Shown here piece after piece: positions 34,327 through 42,061 of a DNA stretch of 64,000 nucleotides (its first letter is position 1; every line of letters starts with the position of its first letter). The position numbers and the translations under genes are program-made. Origin of the DNA: Crocinitomicaceae bacterium (GTDB lineage Bacteria > Bacteroidota > Bacteroidia > Flavobacteriales_D > Crocinitomicaceae). The DNA is taken from contig JAURMC010000008.1 of assembly GCA_030830895.1 (NCBI GenBank), forward strand, positions 62,001-126,000, in the 5' to 3' direction. Under the pieces are notes generated by a model, which worked only from the letters and a program-made list of their open reading frames with translations, was not told where the DNA came from and ran no database searches.

Positions 34327-35148
34327 ATGAAATCCATCCAAATTAGTAATGGTATTTATACCGGTTCCGAAAACCGTAATAGCCTTTACGATTTAGAGGT
34401 TCCATCAGACTGGAATAATCGCTTAATAGTTTTCGTCCATGGATTCATGGGGTTCAAAGATTGGGGGGCGTGGAATCTTGTTCAATCTTATTTTGTATCA
34501 CATGGTTATGCTTTTGCAAAATTTAACCTCACACACAATGGCGGCACAATCACCGAAGGTATAGATTTCCCAGACCAAAAAGCCTTCGCCGAAAACACCT
34601 ATTCCTATGAGGTTGCAGACGTTGCATATTTCCGTTCACACATTTCCAGCGTAATTCAAGCAGATTATACCTTTCTAATTGGTCATTCTCGAGGAGGTGG
34701 TAATGTAATTTTACATGCGAAGCGAGAACAAACGGATAAAATAGCTCTTTGGGCATCCATATCAGATATTGGTTCACGCTTTCCATTAGGAAGTGAACTT
34801 GAGCAATGGAAGAATACAGGAATTCGTACAATCCTTAACGGTCGGACCAAACAGCACTTAGCTCAACACTATAAAATATACCGAGATTTCATGGAAAACA
34901 AACATTCCTTATCCATAGAATTCGCTATAAAGTCCTTGCCCATTCCGATTTTCGTGGTTCATGGGGATAAGGATAAATCCGTTTCTATCACCGAAGGGGA
35001 GGCCCTTGCGTCATGGAGTAAAACCAAGCTCGAAGTAATTCCAAATGCAGATCATGTTTTCGGGGCAAGTCATCCATGGGAAAATACGACCATCCCAGAG
35101 CAACTTTTAGACGTATGTGAACGTACCTTGAACTTTTTTAATCAATAA
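34327..35148 (+). CDS. alpha/beta hydrolase
   Basis: A 273-residue alpha/beta-hydrolase fold enzyme without signal peptide. It shows the oxyanion-hole H-G motif (VFVHGFMGFKDWGAWN), the nucleophile elbow GHSRGGG (Ser in G-x-S-x-G), the acid in VHGDKDKSV and the catalytic His in NADHVFGASHPW. It resembles serine aminopeptidase- or esterase-like cytosolic hydrolases; the substrate is unknown. It is probably co-transcribed with trmB (3-nt gap). Confidence 0.88.
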   Translation: MKSIQISNGIYTGSENRNSLYDLEVPSDWNNRLIVFVHGFMGFKDWGAWNLVQSYFVSHGYAFAKFNLTHNGGTITEGIDFPDQKAFAENTYSYEVADVAYFRSHISSVIQADYTFLIGHSRGGGNVILHAKREQTDKIALWASISDIGSRFPLGSELEQWKNTGIRTILNGRTKQHLAQHYKIYRDFMENKHSLSIEFAIKSLPIPIFVVHGDKDKSVSITEGEALASWSKTKLEVIPNADHVFGASHPWENTTIPEQLLDVCERTLNFFNQ

Positions 35149-35177
35149 ATAGCTTTTTTCTTTTAAGAAAATCTACC

Positions 35178-35185
35178 TACATTTG
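35178..35185 (+). promoter_or_regulatory. -7 promoter element of the SRP RNA gene
   Basis: TACATTTG matches TAnnTTTG and lies 4 nt before the predicted 5' end of the SRP RNA, the spacing expected for initiation there. Confidence 0.65.
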
Positions 35186-35189
35186 TACG

Positions 35190-35285
35190 GGGTAAGTCTT
35201 TTACGACCAGCTCCCTCTGAATCCTCCAGGACGGGAACGTAGCAAAGGTATGAGGTTGTAGCGGTGCGATAAAAGTAGCTTGCCC
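35190..35285 (+). ncRNA. ffs: bacterial small SRP RNA (4.5S RNA)
   Basis: A 96-nt hairpin RNA. The ends pair GGGTAAG with CTTGCCC. The apical part carries the SRP signature CCAGG-ACG-GGAA-CGT-AGCA: a GGAA tetraloop on a 3-bp stem, with the CAGG and AGCA strands of the symmetric loop that bind Ffh. A -7 element lies directly upstream and a T-rich run (35286-35295) directly downstream. The sequence matches the Bacteroidota form from memory. Its protein partner FtsY is at 24713. Confidence 0.88.
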
Positions 35286-35296
35286 TTCTTTTTTTA
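35286..35296 (+). terminator. T-run terminating the SRP RNA
   Basis: TTCTTTTTTTA follows directly on the closed long hairpin of the SRP RNA, so the RNA fold itself serves as the terminator stem. The 110 nt to the next gene hold no other clear signal. Confidence 0.6.
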
Positions 35297-35413
35297 TAGG
35301 CAATCTAACGCTGGGAAAAGATAACCTATTGATATTAACACGTTTTGACAGTCTCCCATCCAAATGTCTCATTATCCGAAAGTATCAAGATAATTTTTCA
35401 CTAAATTTAAGGT

Positions 35414-35701
35414 ATGAAATGGATAGCAATCATCAGTGTTTGTTTAATGGTCAGTTGTTCTAAAAACACTTCTTGTACTTCTGCAATTAAAGGGAAATTA
35501 AAAAATCTATCGGGACTTGACGGATGTGGATGGGTAATTGAAGCGAACGGTAAAACCTATGAACCCACTAATCTAGGTGAGTTTGATAGTAGTTTATTGG
35601 TTGAAAATCAACACATATTTTTTAGCTATTCTCCGTTTTCAGGAGGATCAATTTGCATGGTGGGTGAAACCATTCAATTAAATTGCGTTGAAAAGCGGTA
35701 A
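35414..35701 (+). CDS. small Cys-rich lipoprotein
   Basis: A 95-residue lipoprotein: signal peptide with lipobox LMVSC at residue 15. The mature part has four Cys and the pattern LSGLDGCGWVIEANGKTYEPTNL. This resembles small secreted proteins common in Bacteroidota, but I cannot name a family. It is followed after 18 nt by the DUF4846 lipoprotein gene, and the three genes 35414-36765 look like one cell-envelope operon. Confidence 0.8.
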   Translation: MKWIAIISVCLMVSCSKNTSCTSAIKGKLKNLSGLDGCGWVIEANGKTYEPTNLGEFDSSLLVENQHIFFSYSPFSGGSICMVGETIQLNCVEKR

Positions 35702-35719
35702 CATTAATTTTATACCCCG

Positions 35720-36544
35720 ATGAAACCAATTCTTTATGGTATTTTAATGATCGTTTCCTTCGCTTCGTGTCAAACTAAGGAATCCTCTGAGCCTTTAAAA
35801 ATTACCGAAAAAACAACCGTAAATGAACCCATATCGTGGATTAATCCAACAGGAAAAACGATCACTTCGAGATTCAACCTGCCAGAAGGATATAGTTATT
35901 CTCCCGTACAAGAAAATTCATGGGGTTCTTTCTTGGGGAGCCTCCCCCTCAAACCAGATGGAAGTGAGGTTAAAACATTCAATGGAGAAATCAAACGAAA
36001 TTATCAAACCTACCTAGCTGTCGTGGATCTTCCTATTGGAAAAAAAGACTTACATCAATGTGCGGATGCCATTATGCGACTTCGAGCGGATTACCTCTTT
36101 AGTCAAGCACGATTCGAAGAGATCTCTTTTCGTCAAGCAAGCGGCAAAAACATTGCATATACCACGTGGCTAGCAGGAAAAATACCCGAAAAAACAAATC
36201 TTTGGACGTACTTAGAAACCGTTTTTAATACCGCAAACACAACTTCATTGAATAAACAGTTAATAAGTAAACCCATTGAATCGCTCGCCGTTGGCGATGT
36301 GTTTATTACTGGACCTCCACCAGGACAGTCGTTTGGTCATGCCATCATTGTAGTAGATAAGTGTATCGATAAAACAGGAAAGGTTAAATTCATGTTAGCC
36401 CAAAGCTACATGCCTGCGCAAGAAATTCAAATACTAGATAACCCGGCCAATCCAGGTTGTCCATGGTATGACCTTGACTTCGGTCAGATCTTAAACACCC
36501 CTGAATGGGATTTCACAAGCTCGCAGTTAAAATCATTCGAATGA
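35720..36544 (+). CDS. DUF4846 domain lipoprotein
   Basis: A 274-residue lipoprotein with lipobox SFASC at residue 17. The DUF4846 domain fills residues of about 45-265 and shows TSRFNLPEGYSYSPVQENSWGSFLGSLPLKPDG, CADAIMRLRADYLF, IAYTTWLAGK, VGDVFITGPPPGQSFGHAIIVVD and MLAQSYMPAQEIQIL. The last part, with a His in FGHA and a W-Y-D-L-D-F motif, resembles an enzyme-like fold such as a papain-like hydrolase, but no activity is known. It overlaps the next gene by 4 nt. Confidence 0.88.
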   Translation: MKPILYGILMIVSFASCQTKESSEPLKITEKTTVNEPISWINPTGKTITSRFNLPEGYSYSPVQENSWGSFLGSLPLKPDGSEVKTFNGEIKRNYQTYLAVVDLPIGKKDLHQCADAIMRLRADYLFSQARFEEISFRQASGKNIAYTTWLAGKIPEKTNLWTYLETVFNTANTTSLNKQLISKPIESLAVGDVFITGPPPGQSFGHAIIVVDKCIDKTGKVKFMLAQSYMPAQEIQILDNPANPGCPWYDLDFGQILNTPEWDFTSSQLKSFE

Positions 36545-36765
36545 AAAAAATACTGGTTATTCTAAGTCTTGCTTCCATATTTATTTCTACTTCTTGTAAA
36601 AAAGGTGGTTGCATTGAACACGAAAAATGGGCATGTGAGTTGATTGATATTAACCCAAATTACTACGATCCGGTATGTGACTGCCAAGGGAATACCTATC
36701 AAAATGAAGCAGTAATTCAATGCATCGAAGTAAAAACAAAATACAAAAAAGGAAAATGCAAATAG
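36541..36765 (+). CDS. Kazal-like Cys-rich lipoprotein
   Basis: A 74-residue lipoprotein: lipobox STSC with Cys19. The mature peptide carries six further Cys (24, 32, 46, 48, 61, 73). The core YDPVCDCQGNTYQN matches the Kazal pattern Y-x-P-V-C-x-C-x-G-x-T-Y-x-N, and the tail has the spaced Cys before the final K-G-K-C. Kazal domains inhibit serine proteases. In this small lipidated form it could protect surface proteins, but that is inference. The ATG overlaps the DUF4846 stop, so it is translationally coupled; an in-frame ATG further upstream (36505) is inside that gene and would spoil the signal peptide. Confidence 0.75.
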   Translation: MKKILVILSLASIFISTSCKKGGCIEHEKWACELIDINPNYYDPVCDCQGNTYQNEAVIQCIEVKTKYKKGKCK

Positions 36766-36788
36766 TGCAATCCTCACGTTAGATTCCG

Positions 36789-36796
36789 TACCTTTG
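36789..36796 (+). promoter_or_regulatory. -7 promoter element of the epimerase/CBS-synthase-KdsC cassette
   Basis: TACCTTTG matches TAnnTTTG and ends 5 nt before the ATG at 36802, predicting a leaderless or nearly leaderless transcript for the four-gene cassette. Confidence 0.6.
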
Positions 36797-36801
36797 CGGT
36801 A

Positions 36802-37806
36802 ATGAAGATTTCTGCTTCGATATACAGCGATTCACACAATGAGTTAGCACAAACGATAAAGTCATTGGATGAGCACCAAGTGGATCTTTTTCACGTAGAC
36901 TGCAATGATGACCTTAGCGTATTTGATGATATTATTGCATTAAGAAAAATGAGTAATATCCCGGTAGATTTACACATCATCACGCCTACTCCATCCAAGT
37001 ATTTCGAGCTTTTACTAGAAGTTCCTGTGGATTACGTTACCTTTCAATTGGAGCCCTTAAAAGAACCGTTAATTTGGCCAAGTGAATTAACAGCCTCCAA
37101 AGGTGTTGCAATTACCACACCTACGTCCATAGACAGATTTGATGAATATGCCAATTGTGATTTTATTTTGATAATGGCAACGGTTCCTGGTCAATCGGGA
37201 GGTGTTTTCGATAAAGAAAATTTTAAAAAAATTCGGACCTTTCGAAAGCGATATCCCAATAAATCTATACACGTGGATGGTGGCGTAAATGGAGAAGTTT
37301 CATTTATCCTAAGAAATATGGGGGTAAGTACAGCTGTTTCTGGTTCATACCTTTTCAAAGGGCCAAGCATAGGTCATGCCTTGATGAATTTAACAACCCG
37401 AAATCAAGCCTCTACTTTTCGCATCGAAGATTTTATGATGCCATTTGAGGAATGTCCTATTGTTCAATTAGAAACTTGTACCACTGAATCCATCCTTGAA
37501 GAGATTGAATTGGGCAATTTAGGATTTTGTTTAGTAACGGATCAAACAAGTGCCTTAGTGGGTATTGTTGCTAGTGCCGACATTCGAAAAGCGCTGTTAA
37601 ATCAATTAAAACATAATCAAGCGATAACTCCACAATCGCTCCTCAATCAAACTCCATTAACCATCTCGGCTAAGCAGTCTGTAGTTGAATTATTGCAGTT
37701 ATTAAAACGCACAACCTTTCCTGTAATGTATCTTCCTGTAGTCAATGAAAAACAACAAGCTGTGGGAATCATTAATTTTGTTAACCTGATTAAAGGTGAA
37801 TTATGA
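36802..37806 (+). CDS. ribulose-phosphate 3-epimerase-like domain fused to a CBS pair
   Basis: A 334-residue fusion. Residues 1-195 follow the Rpe TIM barrel: HVDCND (H31, D33), VDLHIIT (H58), PGQSGGVFDKENFKKI and HVDGGV (D159), so all four metal ligands of ribulose-phosphate epimerase appear kept. The M-D-G after the first ligand pair is changed to N-D-D, so specificity may differ. Residues of about 205-334 are two CBS motifs with the SADIRKALL element seen in the CBS part of arabinose-5-phosphate isomerase (KdsD/KpsF). The fusion suggests a nucleotide- or metabolite-gated sugar-phosphate epimerase. The next gene is a 3-deoxy-ulosonate synthase (4-nt overlap). The physiological substrate is inference. 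Confidence 0.85.
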   Translation: MKISASIYSDSHNELAQTIKSLDEHQVDLFHVDCNDDLSVFDDIIALRKMSNIPVDLHIITPTPSKYFELLLEVPVDYVTFQLEPLKEPLIWPSELTASKGVAITTPTSIDRFDEYANCDFILIMATVPGQSGGVFDKENFKKIRTFRKRYPNKSIHVDGGVNGEVSFILRNMGVSTAVSGSYLFKGPSIGHALMNLTTRNQASTFRIEDFMMPFEECPIVQLETCTTESILEEIELGNLGFCLVTDQTSALVGIVASADIRKALLNQLKHNQAITPQSLLNQTPLTISAKQSVVELLQLLKRTTFPVMYLPVVNEKQQAVGIINFVNLIKGEL

Positions 37807-38798
37807 TAATAAAACTAAAATCAACAATTAATAGCCTCCAGGCCGAGCAGTTTGCCACTGCTCATAAAGCTATGCACATTTTCGATGGGTCACACACTTT
37901 AATTACTAGCTCTTCATTAAAAGAGGTTCCAACTGATTTGGTAGCTTATACCGAAGCGTCTTGGGTTTTCCCAAATGATATGCAATTGGCAAGTAGAGGG
38001 TATAAAGCAGATACTCGAACTATACAGTTCAATGGTACTGAAATTGGTGGTCAAACCAAGCATACTGTACTCATTGGTGGTCCGTGCTCAGTAGAATCGG
38101 AAGAACAAATCGAAAGTGCGGCACATTTACTAAAATCCCTCGGGTTAAATACCCTTCGTGGAGGCGCTTACAAACCAAGGACAAGCCCCTATTCGTTTCA
38201 AGGTATGGGATTAGATGGCTTAAAGCTGTTGGCTAAAATGCGTGAAAAACATGGGCTTACGGTAATTACTGAAGCGCGTGATGCTACGCACATTGATGAA
38301 ATTATTGAACATACAGACATTATTCAAATTGGTGCTAAAGCCATGTATGATCAAGGGATCTTAAGAGCCTGTGCCAAAATAAATAAGCCGGTATTGATTA
38401 AACGCGGGTTCGGAACAACCTTACAAGAATTGGTTCAGGCCGCCGAGTTCGTATTGTCCGGTGGAAATCAAGACGTCATGGTTTGTGAACGCGGCATTAG
38501 AACATTTGAAACTGGAACGCGCTTTACCCTAGATTTATGCGGTGTGGCGTGGTTAAAACAACATACCAATCTTCCGGTAATTCTAGACCCTTCCCACGCT
38601 ATGGGTTATGCTTACGGCGTGGCTCCCTTAGCAAAAGCATGTGTTGCGATGGGAATTGATGGACTACTGATTGAAACGCATCCAAACCCTAAGGTTGCAA
38701 AATCAGATGCCTCCCAACAATTGACCTATGAGGCATTTGAACAATTGTATCATGAACTAAAACCTGTAGCTGCGGCGGTTGGGTATCGAATCATATGA
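37803..38798 (+). CDS. type I-beta DAHP synthase (DAHP/KDO8P synthase family)
   Basis: A 331-residue PEP-aldose phosphate condensing enzyme. An N-terminal ferredoxin-like domain (about 1-70, the feedback domain in Thermotoga-type DAHP synthase) precedes the barrel. Catalytic signatures are IGGPCSVESEEQ (metal Cys95), LRGGAYKPRTSPYSFQG (124-134), TEARD, QIGAKAM, KRGFGTT, CERGIRTFE and DPSHAMG. KPRTSPYSFQG is the DAHP-type form, not the KDO8P form, so erythrose-4-phosphate is the likely acceptor and 3-deoxy-arabino-heptulosonate 7-phosphate the product. It lacks a chorismate mutase domain. The unusual neighbours (epimerase-CBS upstream, KdsC downstream) leave open another acceptor. Both junctions overlap by 4 nt. 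Confidence 0.9.
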   Translation: MIIKLKSTINSLQAEQFATAHKAMHIFDGSHTLITSSSLKEVPTDLVAYTEASWVFPNDMQLASRGYKADTRTIQFNGTEIGGQTKHTVLIGGPCSVESEEQIESAAHLLKSLGLNTLRGGAYKPRTSPYSFQGMGLDGLKLLAKMREKHGLTVITEARDATHIDEIIEHTDIIQIGAKAMYDQGILRACAKINKPVLIKRGFGTTLQELVQAAEFVLSGGNQDVMVCERGIRTFETGTRFTLDLCGVAWLKQHTNLPVILDPSHAMGYAYGVAPLAKACVAMGIDGLLIETHPNPKVAKSDASQQLTYEAFEQLYHELKPVAAAVGYRII

Positions 38799-39466
38799 TG
38801 TATTTAGAACAAAACATAAAAGGATTGTGCGCCAAGAACGGAATTCACTATAATGATTTCTTGGCTGATTTAGAGGTAGATGAAGTCAATGAATTAACCC
38901 TATACGACCTGGAGGCGATTGCTGATGAATATACCCTTGACCTCATGTCGCTTTTATTCAAACCCTTGTTTCATGCAGACCATATTGCAAAAAAAATCAT
39001 GGACATCAAGCTATTGATCTTAGATGTGGATGGCGTAATGACCGATGGAGGTATGTACTGGACTGAATCAGGAGACCAAATTAAAAAGTTTAATACCAAA
39101 GACGGCCTAGGAATCCTTGGATTAACTAAGAAAGGATTTAAGGTTGGGATTATTTCCTCTGGATTTACAAAAATCATGGTGCAGAAACGTGCCGAACTAT
39201 TAGGAATAAGTCATTGTTATGTTGGGCAAGAACCAAAATTAGACATCCTTAAAACATGGTGTACAGAACTCGGATTATCGTTACATCAAGTCGCTATGAT
39301 TGGGGACGATATCAATGATCTTGAACTTATGAAAAACGTCGGGTTAGCGGTTTGTCCCTCAAATGCTGTTAATGAAGTAAAGTCCATTTGCTCCATTATT
39401 CTTTCCACGAAAGGAGGCGAAGGATGTATTAGAGAATTTATTGACGCATACATGCAAAAATTATAG
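38795..39466 (+). CDS. KdsC-type 3-deoxy-ulosonate phosphatase with N-terminal HTH-like extension
   Basis: A 223-residue HAD phosphatase. Residues of about 70-223 are KdsC-like: DVDGVMTDGG (nucleophile D77, D79), FNTKDGLGI, the Ser/Thr motif IISSG, Lys in EPKLDIL, and GDDINDLELM. KdsC frees phosphate from KDO-8-phosphate or related 3-deoxy-ulosonates. Residues 1-60 are an extra domain with the spacing of a Cro/cI-type helix-turn-helix (IKGLCAKNGIHYNDFLADL, LTLYDLEAIADEYTLDLMSLL); usual KdsC proteins are near 170-190 residues. A start at M69 (38999) would give the plain enzyme, but the 4-nt overlap with the synthase supports the full-length start. Confidence 0.85.
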   Translation: MMYLEQNIKGLCAKNGIHYNDFLADLEVDEVNELTLYDLEAIADEYTLDLMSLLFKPLFHADHIAKKIMDIKLLILDVDGVMTDGGMYWTESGDQIKKFNTKDGLGILGLTKKGFKVGIISSGFTKIMVQKRAELLGISHCYVGQEPKLDILKTWCTELGLSLHQVAMIGDDINDLELMKNVGLAVCPSNAVNEVKSICSIILSTKGGEGCIREFIDAYMQKL

Positions 39467-39469
39467 CGC

Positions 39470-40681
39470 ATGAAAACTATACGTATTGGGATAATTAAAG
39501 AAGGTAAAATCCCCCCTGATTTCAGAACCCCGCTTACTCCCGCTCAGTGTAAGGTGTTAAAAACGATGTATCCCTATATAGAAGTTGTAGTGCAGTCAAG
39601 CCCTATTCGTACTTTTTCGGATAAAGAATTCCAAGACCACGGTGTAGAAGTTGTAAATAACTTGATAGATTGCGACATCATTCTTGGAGTAAAGGAGGTA
39701 TCTATTTCTGACTTAATTGAGAACAAAACTTTTATGTTCTTTTCTCACACTATTAAGAAACAACCTTATAATCGTGAATTACTAAGGTCTATATTAGATA
39801 AGAAGATTAGGCTTATTGATTACGAGGTGATAAAAGATAAACACCAAACTCGCTTAATTGGGTTTGGCCGCTATGCGGGAATCGTCGGATGCTACAATGG
39901 TTTTTTAACTTATGGATTAAAGCATGGTTTGTTTAATTTAAAACCTGCTCATAATTGCAGTAATCGAAAGGAAGTTGAACAAGAATTAAAAAAAGTGGTG
40001 CTTCCAACAGATTTTAAATGTTTAGTAACTGGTTTTGGTCGCGTTGGTCACGGTGCAAAAGAAATCATTGATTTATTACCAATCAAAGAGGTGAGTCCCG
40101 AAGAATTCCTAACGCAAACTTTCAAGGAACCTGTTTATTGTCAACTAGAAGCGGCAGATTATTACCGAAATACCGAGGGTGGATTTAATATTTCTAAATT
40201 TTATTCCGATCCAACTGATTACGTATCCATTTTATCTCAATATGCAGCGAATTCGGATATGTATATCCCATGCCATTATTGGGACAACAAAGCGCCTTTG
40301 TTACTTACTAAAATGGATTTTATACGTAATAATCGATTAAAAGTTGTAGCTGATATATCATGTGACATTGCTGGTCCGATCGCGTGTACGATTCGTCCAT
40401 CAAAAATTGGGGACTCAATTTATGGCTGGAATCCGAATACAAATGAAGAATGCGATTACCGAATACCTGAAGCTGTTGCAGTTATGGCCGTTGACAATTT
40501 ACCGTGTGAACTTCCGAAAGATGCATCGGAGGATTTTGGTAGTGAATTATTGAAGCATGTTTTTCCACGCTTGCTTGGGGATGATCCAGATCGAATTATT
40601 TACAGAGCATCAGAAACAACCTTTGAGGGTACGTTGAATGAGCCATTTTTATATTTAAGCGATTACCTCGAAGGAATATAA
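39470..40681 (+). CDS. lysine/saccharopine dehydrogenase-like (AlaDH/PNT N-terminal fold) oxidoreductase
   Basis: A 403-residue NAD-dependent dehydrogenase. The N-terminal half resembles the alanine dehydrogenase/transhydrogenase N-domain as in yeast-type saccharopine dehydrogenase (Lys1): IGIIKEGKIPPDFRTPLTP, DIILGVKEV, FFSHTIKKQPYNRELL, FGRYAGIVGCYNGF. The Rossmann half has CLVTGFGRVGHGAKEI, ISCDIAGPIACTIRPSKIGDSIYGWNP and a C-terminal VDNLPCELP block typical of this family. It may form or use an opine or lysine-related imine. It starts 3 nt after the KdsC gene, so it is probably co-transcribed with the cassette. Its link to the sugar chemistry is unclear. Confidence 0.85.
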   Translation: MKTIRIGIIKEGKIPPDFRTPLTPAQCKVLKTMYPYIEVVVQSSPIRTFSDKEFQDHGVEVVNNLIDCDIILGVKEVSISDLIENKTFMFFSHTIKKQPYNRELLRSILDKKIRLIDYEVIKDKHQTRLIGFGRYAGIVGCYNGFLTYGLKHGLFNLKPAHNCSNRKEVEQELKKVVLPTDFKCLVTGFGRVGHGAKEIIDLLPIKEVSPEEFLTQTFKEPVYCQLEAADYYRNTEGGFNISKFYSDPTDYVSILSQYAANSDMYIPCHYWDNKAPLLLTKMDFIRNNRLKVVADISCDIAGPIACTIRPSKIGDSIYGWNPNTNEECDYRIPEAVAVMAVDNLPCELPKDASEDFGSELLKHVFPRLLGDDPDRIIYRASETTFEGTLNEPFLYLSDYLEGI

Positions 40682-40684
40682 CCT

Positions 40685-41950
40685 TTAATGAGTTTCATTA
40701 ACTTGATTATCCTGTTCTTTAACAAGGAAAAACCAAAACAATCCCGCAATTAAAAACGCACCCGGTAGAATTAACATACCTATTCTTAAGTTACCCCCAA
40801 ACTGATCGGATACTCTTCCTACCAATTCAGGAGACCACAAATCACCAAAAGCATGAATCATAAAAATACAAATAGCCATTGCTGATGCGCGCATGTTAGG
40901 TGCAACACTTTCCACTATAACCGTATTAATTGGCCCCGTAGATTGAAATAAGAAAATCAAAGAAATAGCAATACTAATCATGCTCAATAAGGTGTTTTCA
41001 GTAAGAAAAGCAATAAAGGAAAAAGGAACCGCACACAATACGGAAATTAACAACAATCTTGCATATCCCGAAGGTCTGATTTTCCTCCATTTGTTTGAAA
41101 AATAACCACCAATAAGCGTTCCTAGAATTCCCCCTAAAACCAAAGTAGGTCCAAGAAAAAGCGAGGCATCCTTAACATCTAGCCCATGAACACGATTTAA
41201 AAATGCTGGACCCCAAAAAGAAAATGCACCCATGGCAAAAGTGTAAAAAACATATCCTAGATTCGCAAAAAGATATTCTCGATTTGAAAATAACGACCAC
41301 AAGCGTTTTACGGAGATTTTCTCTTTGGAAACTGGTCCCTCCTCACTTTGACCACGTAGCGGTTCACGAACAAAAAACAATAAAGCTGCTAATAAAAATC
41401 CAGGAACCCCAGTAATAAAGAATGCACTTCGCCAACCAAGATATGCAGCAATCACACCTCCTAATGCAAAACCAAGGGCAGCTCCTAATGGAACGGCCAG
41501 CGAAAAAATAGTAATTGCCTTATTGCGTTTTTTGGACTCAAAGGCATCGGAAATAACAGCTGGCCCAATTGCACCGAAACTCGCTTCCCCCAATCCAACC
41601 ATTACCCGACAAAAAATCATGAATGAAAACCCTTGTGCTATTCCGGTTAAGCAAGTGCCTAAGCTCCAACCAATGACTCCAATAGCCATTAGTTTTTTAC
41701 GTGACAAGCGGTCTCCTAAGTATCCAAAAATTGGGGAAGTTAAAAAGTATCCCAACATAAATGCTGTAGCCATTCTACCCATATCTCCATCATCTCGGAT
41801 GTTCAAATCAGCTTTAATTGGTTCTAATACAGCAGAAAGGACATAACGGTCCAGAAAATTAAATAGATTAACTACTGTAAGCAGAATCAACATTCGGCTT
41901 GCCCCTGGCATTGTTTTTCCAGTACTTTTTGAAATATCAGTTGAATGCAT
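40685..41950 (-). CDS. MFS transporter, spinster-like
   Basis: A 421-residue major facilitator with about 12 hydrophobic segments. The TM2-TM3 loop signature GDRLSRKK and VGLGEASFGAIGPAVISDAF, the spinster-type TM4-TM5 region, are clear. Substrates in this family range from sphingolipid-like compounds to organic acids; the cargo here is unknown. I place the start at the ATG at 41950 because the -7 element TATGTTTG ends 5 nt before it; the further ATG at 41986 would lie upstream of this element. It converges on the lysine dehydrogenase-like gene with a 3-nt gap. Confidence 0.88.
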   Translation of the reverse strand: MHSTDISKSTGKTMPGASRMLILLTVVNLFNFLDRYVLSAVLEPIKADLNIRDDGDMGRMATAFMLGYFLTSPIFGYLGDRLSRKKLMAIGVIGWSLGTCLTGIAQGFSFMIFCRVMVGLGEASFGAIGPAVISDAFESKKRNKAITIFSLAVPLGAALGFALGGVIAAYLGWRSAFFITGVPGFLLAALLFFVREPLRGQSEEGPVSKEKISVKRLWSLFSNREYLFANLGYVFYTFAMGAFSFWGPAFLNRVHGLDVKDASLFLGPTLVLGGILGTLIGGYFSNKWRKIRPSGYARLLLISVLCAVPFSFIAFLTENTLLSMISIAISLIFLFQSTGPINTVIVESVAPNMRASAMAICIFMIHAFGDLWSPELVGRVSDQFGGNLRIGMLILPGAFLIAGLFWFFLVKEQDNQVNETH

Positions 41951-41955
41951 TATTA

Positions 41956-41963
41956 CAAACATA
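41956..41963 (-). promoter_or_regulatory. -7 promoter element of the MFS transporter gene
   Basis: The minus strand reads TATGTTTG, an exact TAnnTTTG match, ending 5 nt before the ATG at 41950. A weaker TTTCTTTG (41991-41998) precedes the alternative ATG at 41986. Confidence 0.5.
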
Positions 41964-42046
41964 ACTAAATAGATAGTACTACGCATAAATCAAAGAAAGT
42001 TCACCTACATTTCATAGAGAAATGAAGAAATGCCACACATTTAATA

Positions 42047-42054
42047 TATTTTTG
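42047..42054 (+). promoter_or_regulatory. -7 promoter element of dapD
   Basis: TATTTTTG matches TAnnTTTG and ends 7 nt before the dapD ATG. Confidence 0.55.
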
Positions 42055-42061
42055 CTTTCAT

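Noticed and set aside
35163-35372. A 69-codon minus-strand open frame over the SRP RNA
   Set aside because: The region is explained by the SRP RNA hairpin with its own -7 element and T-run.
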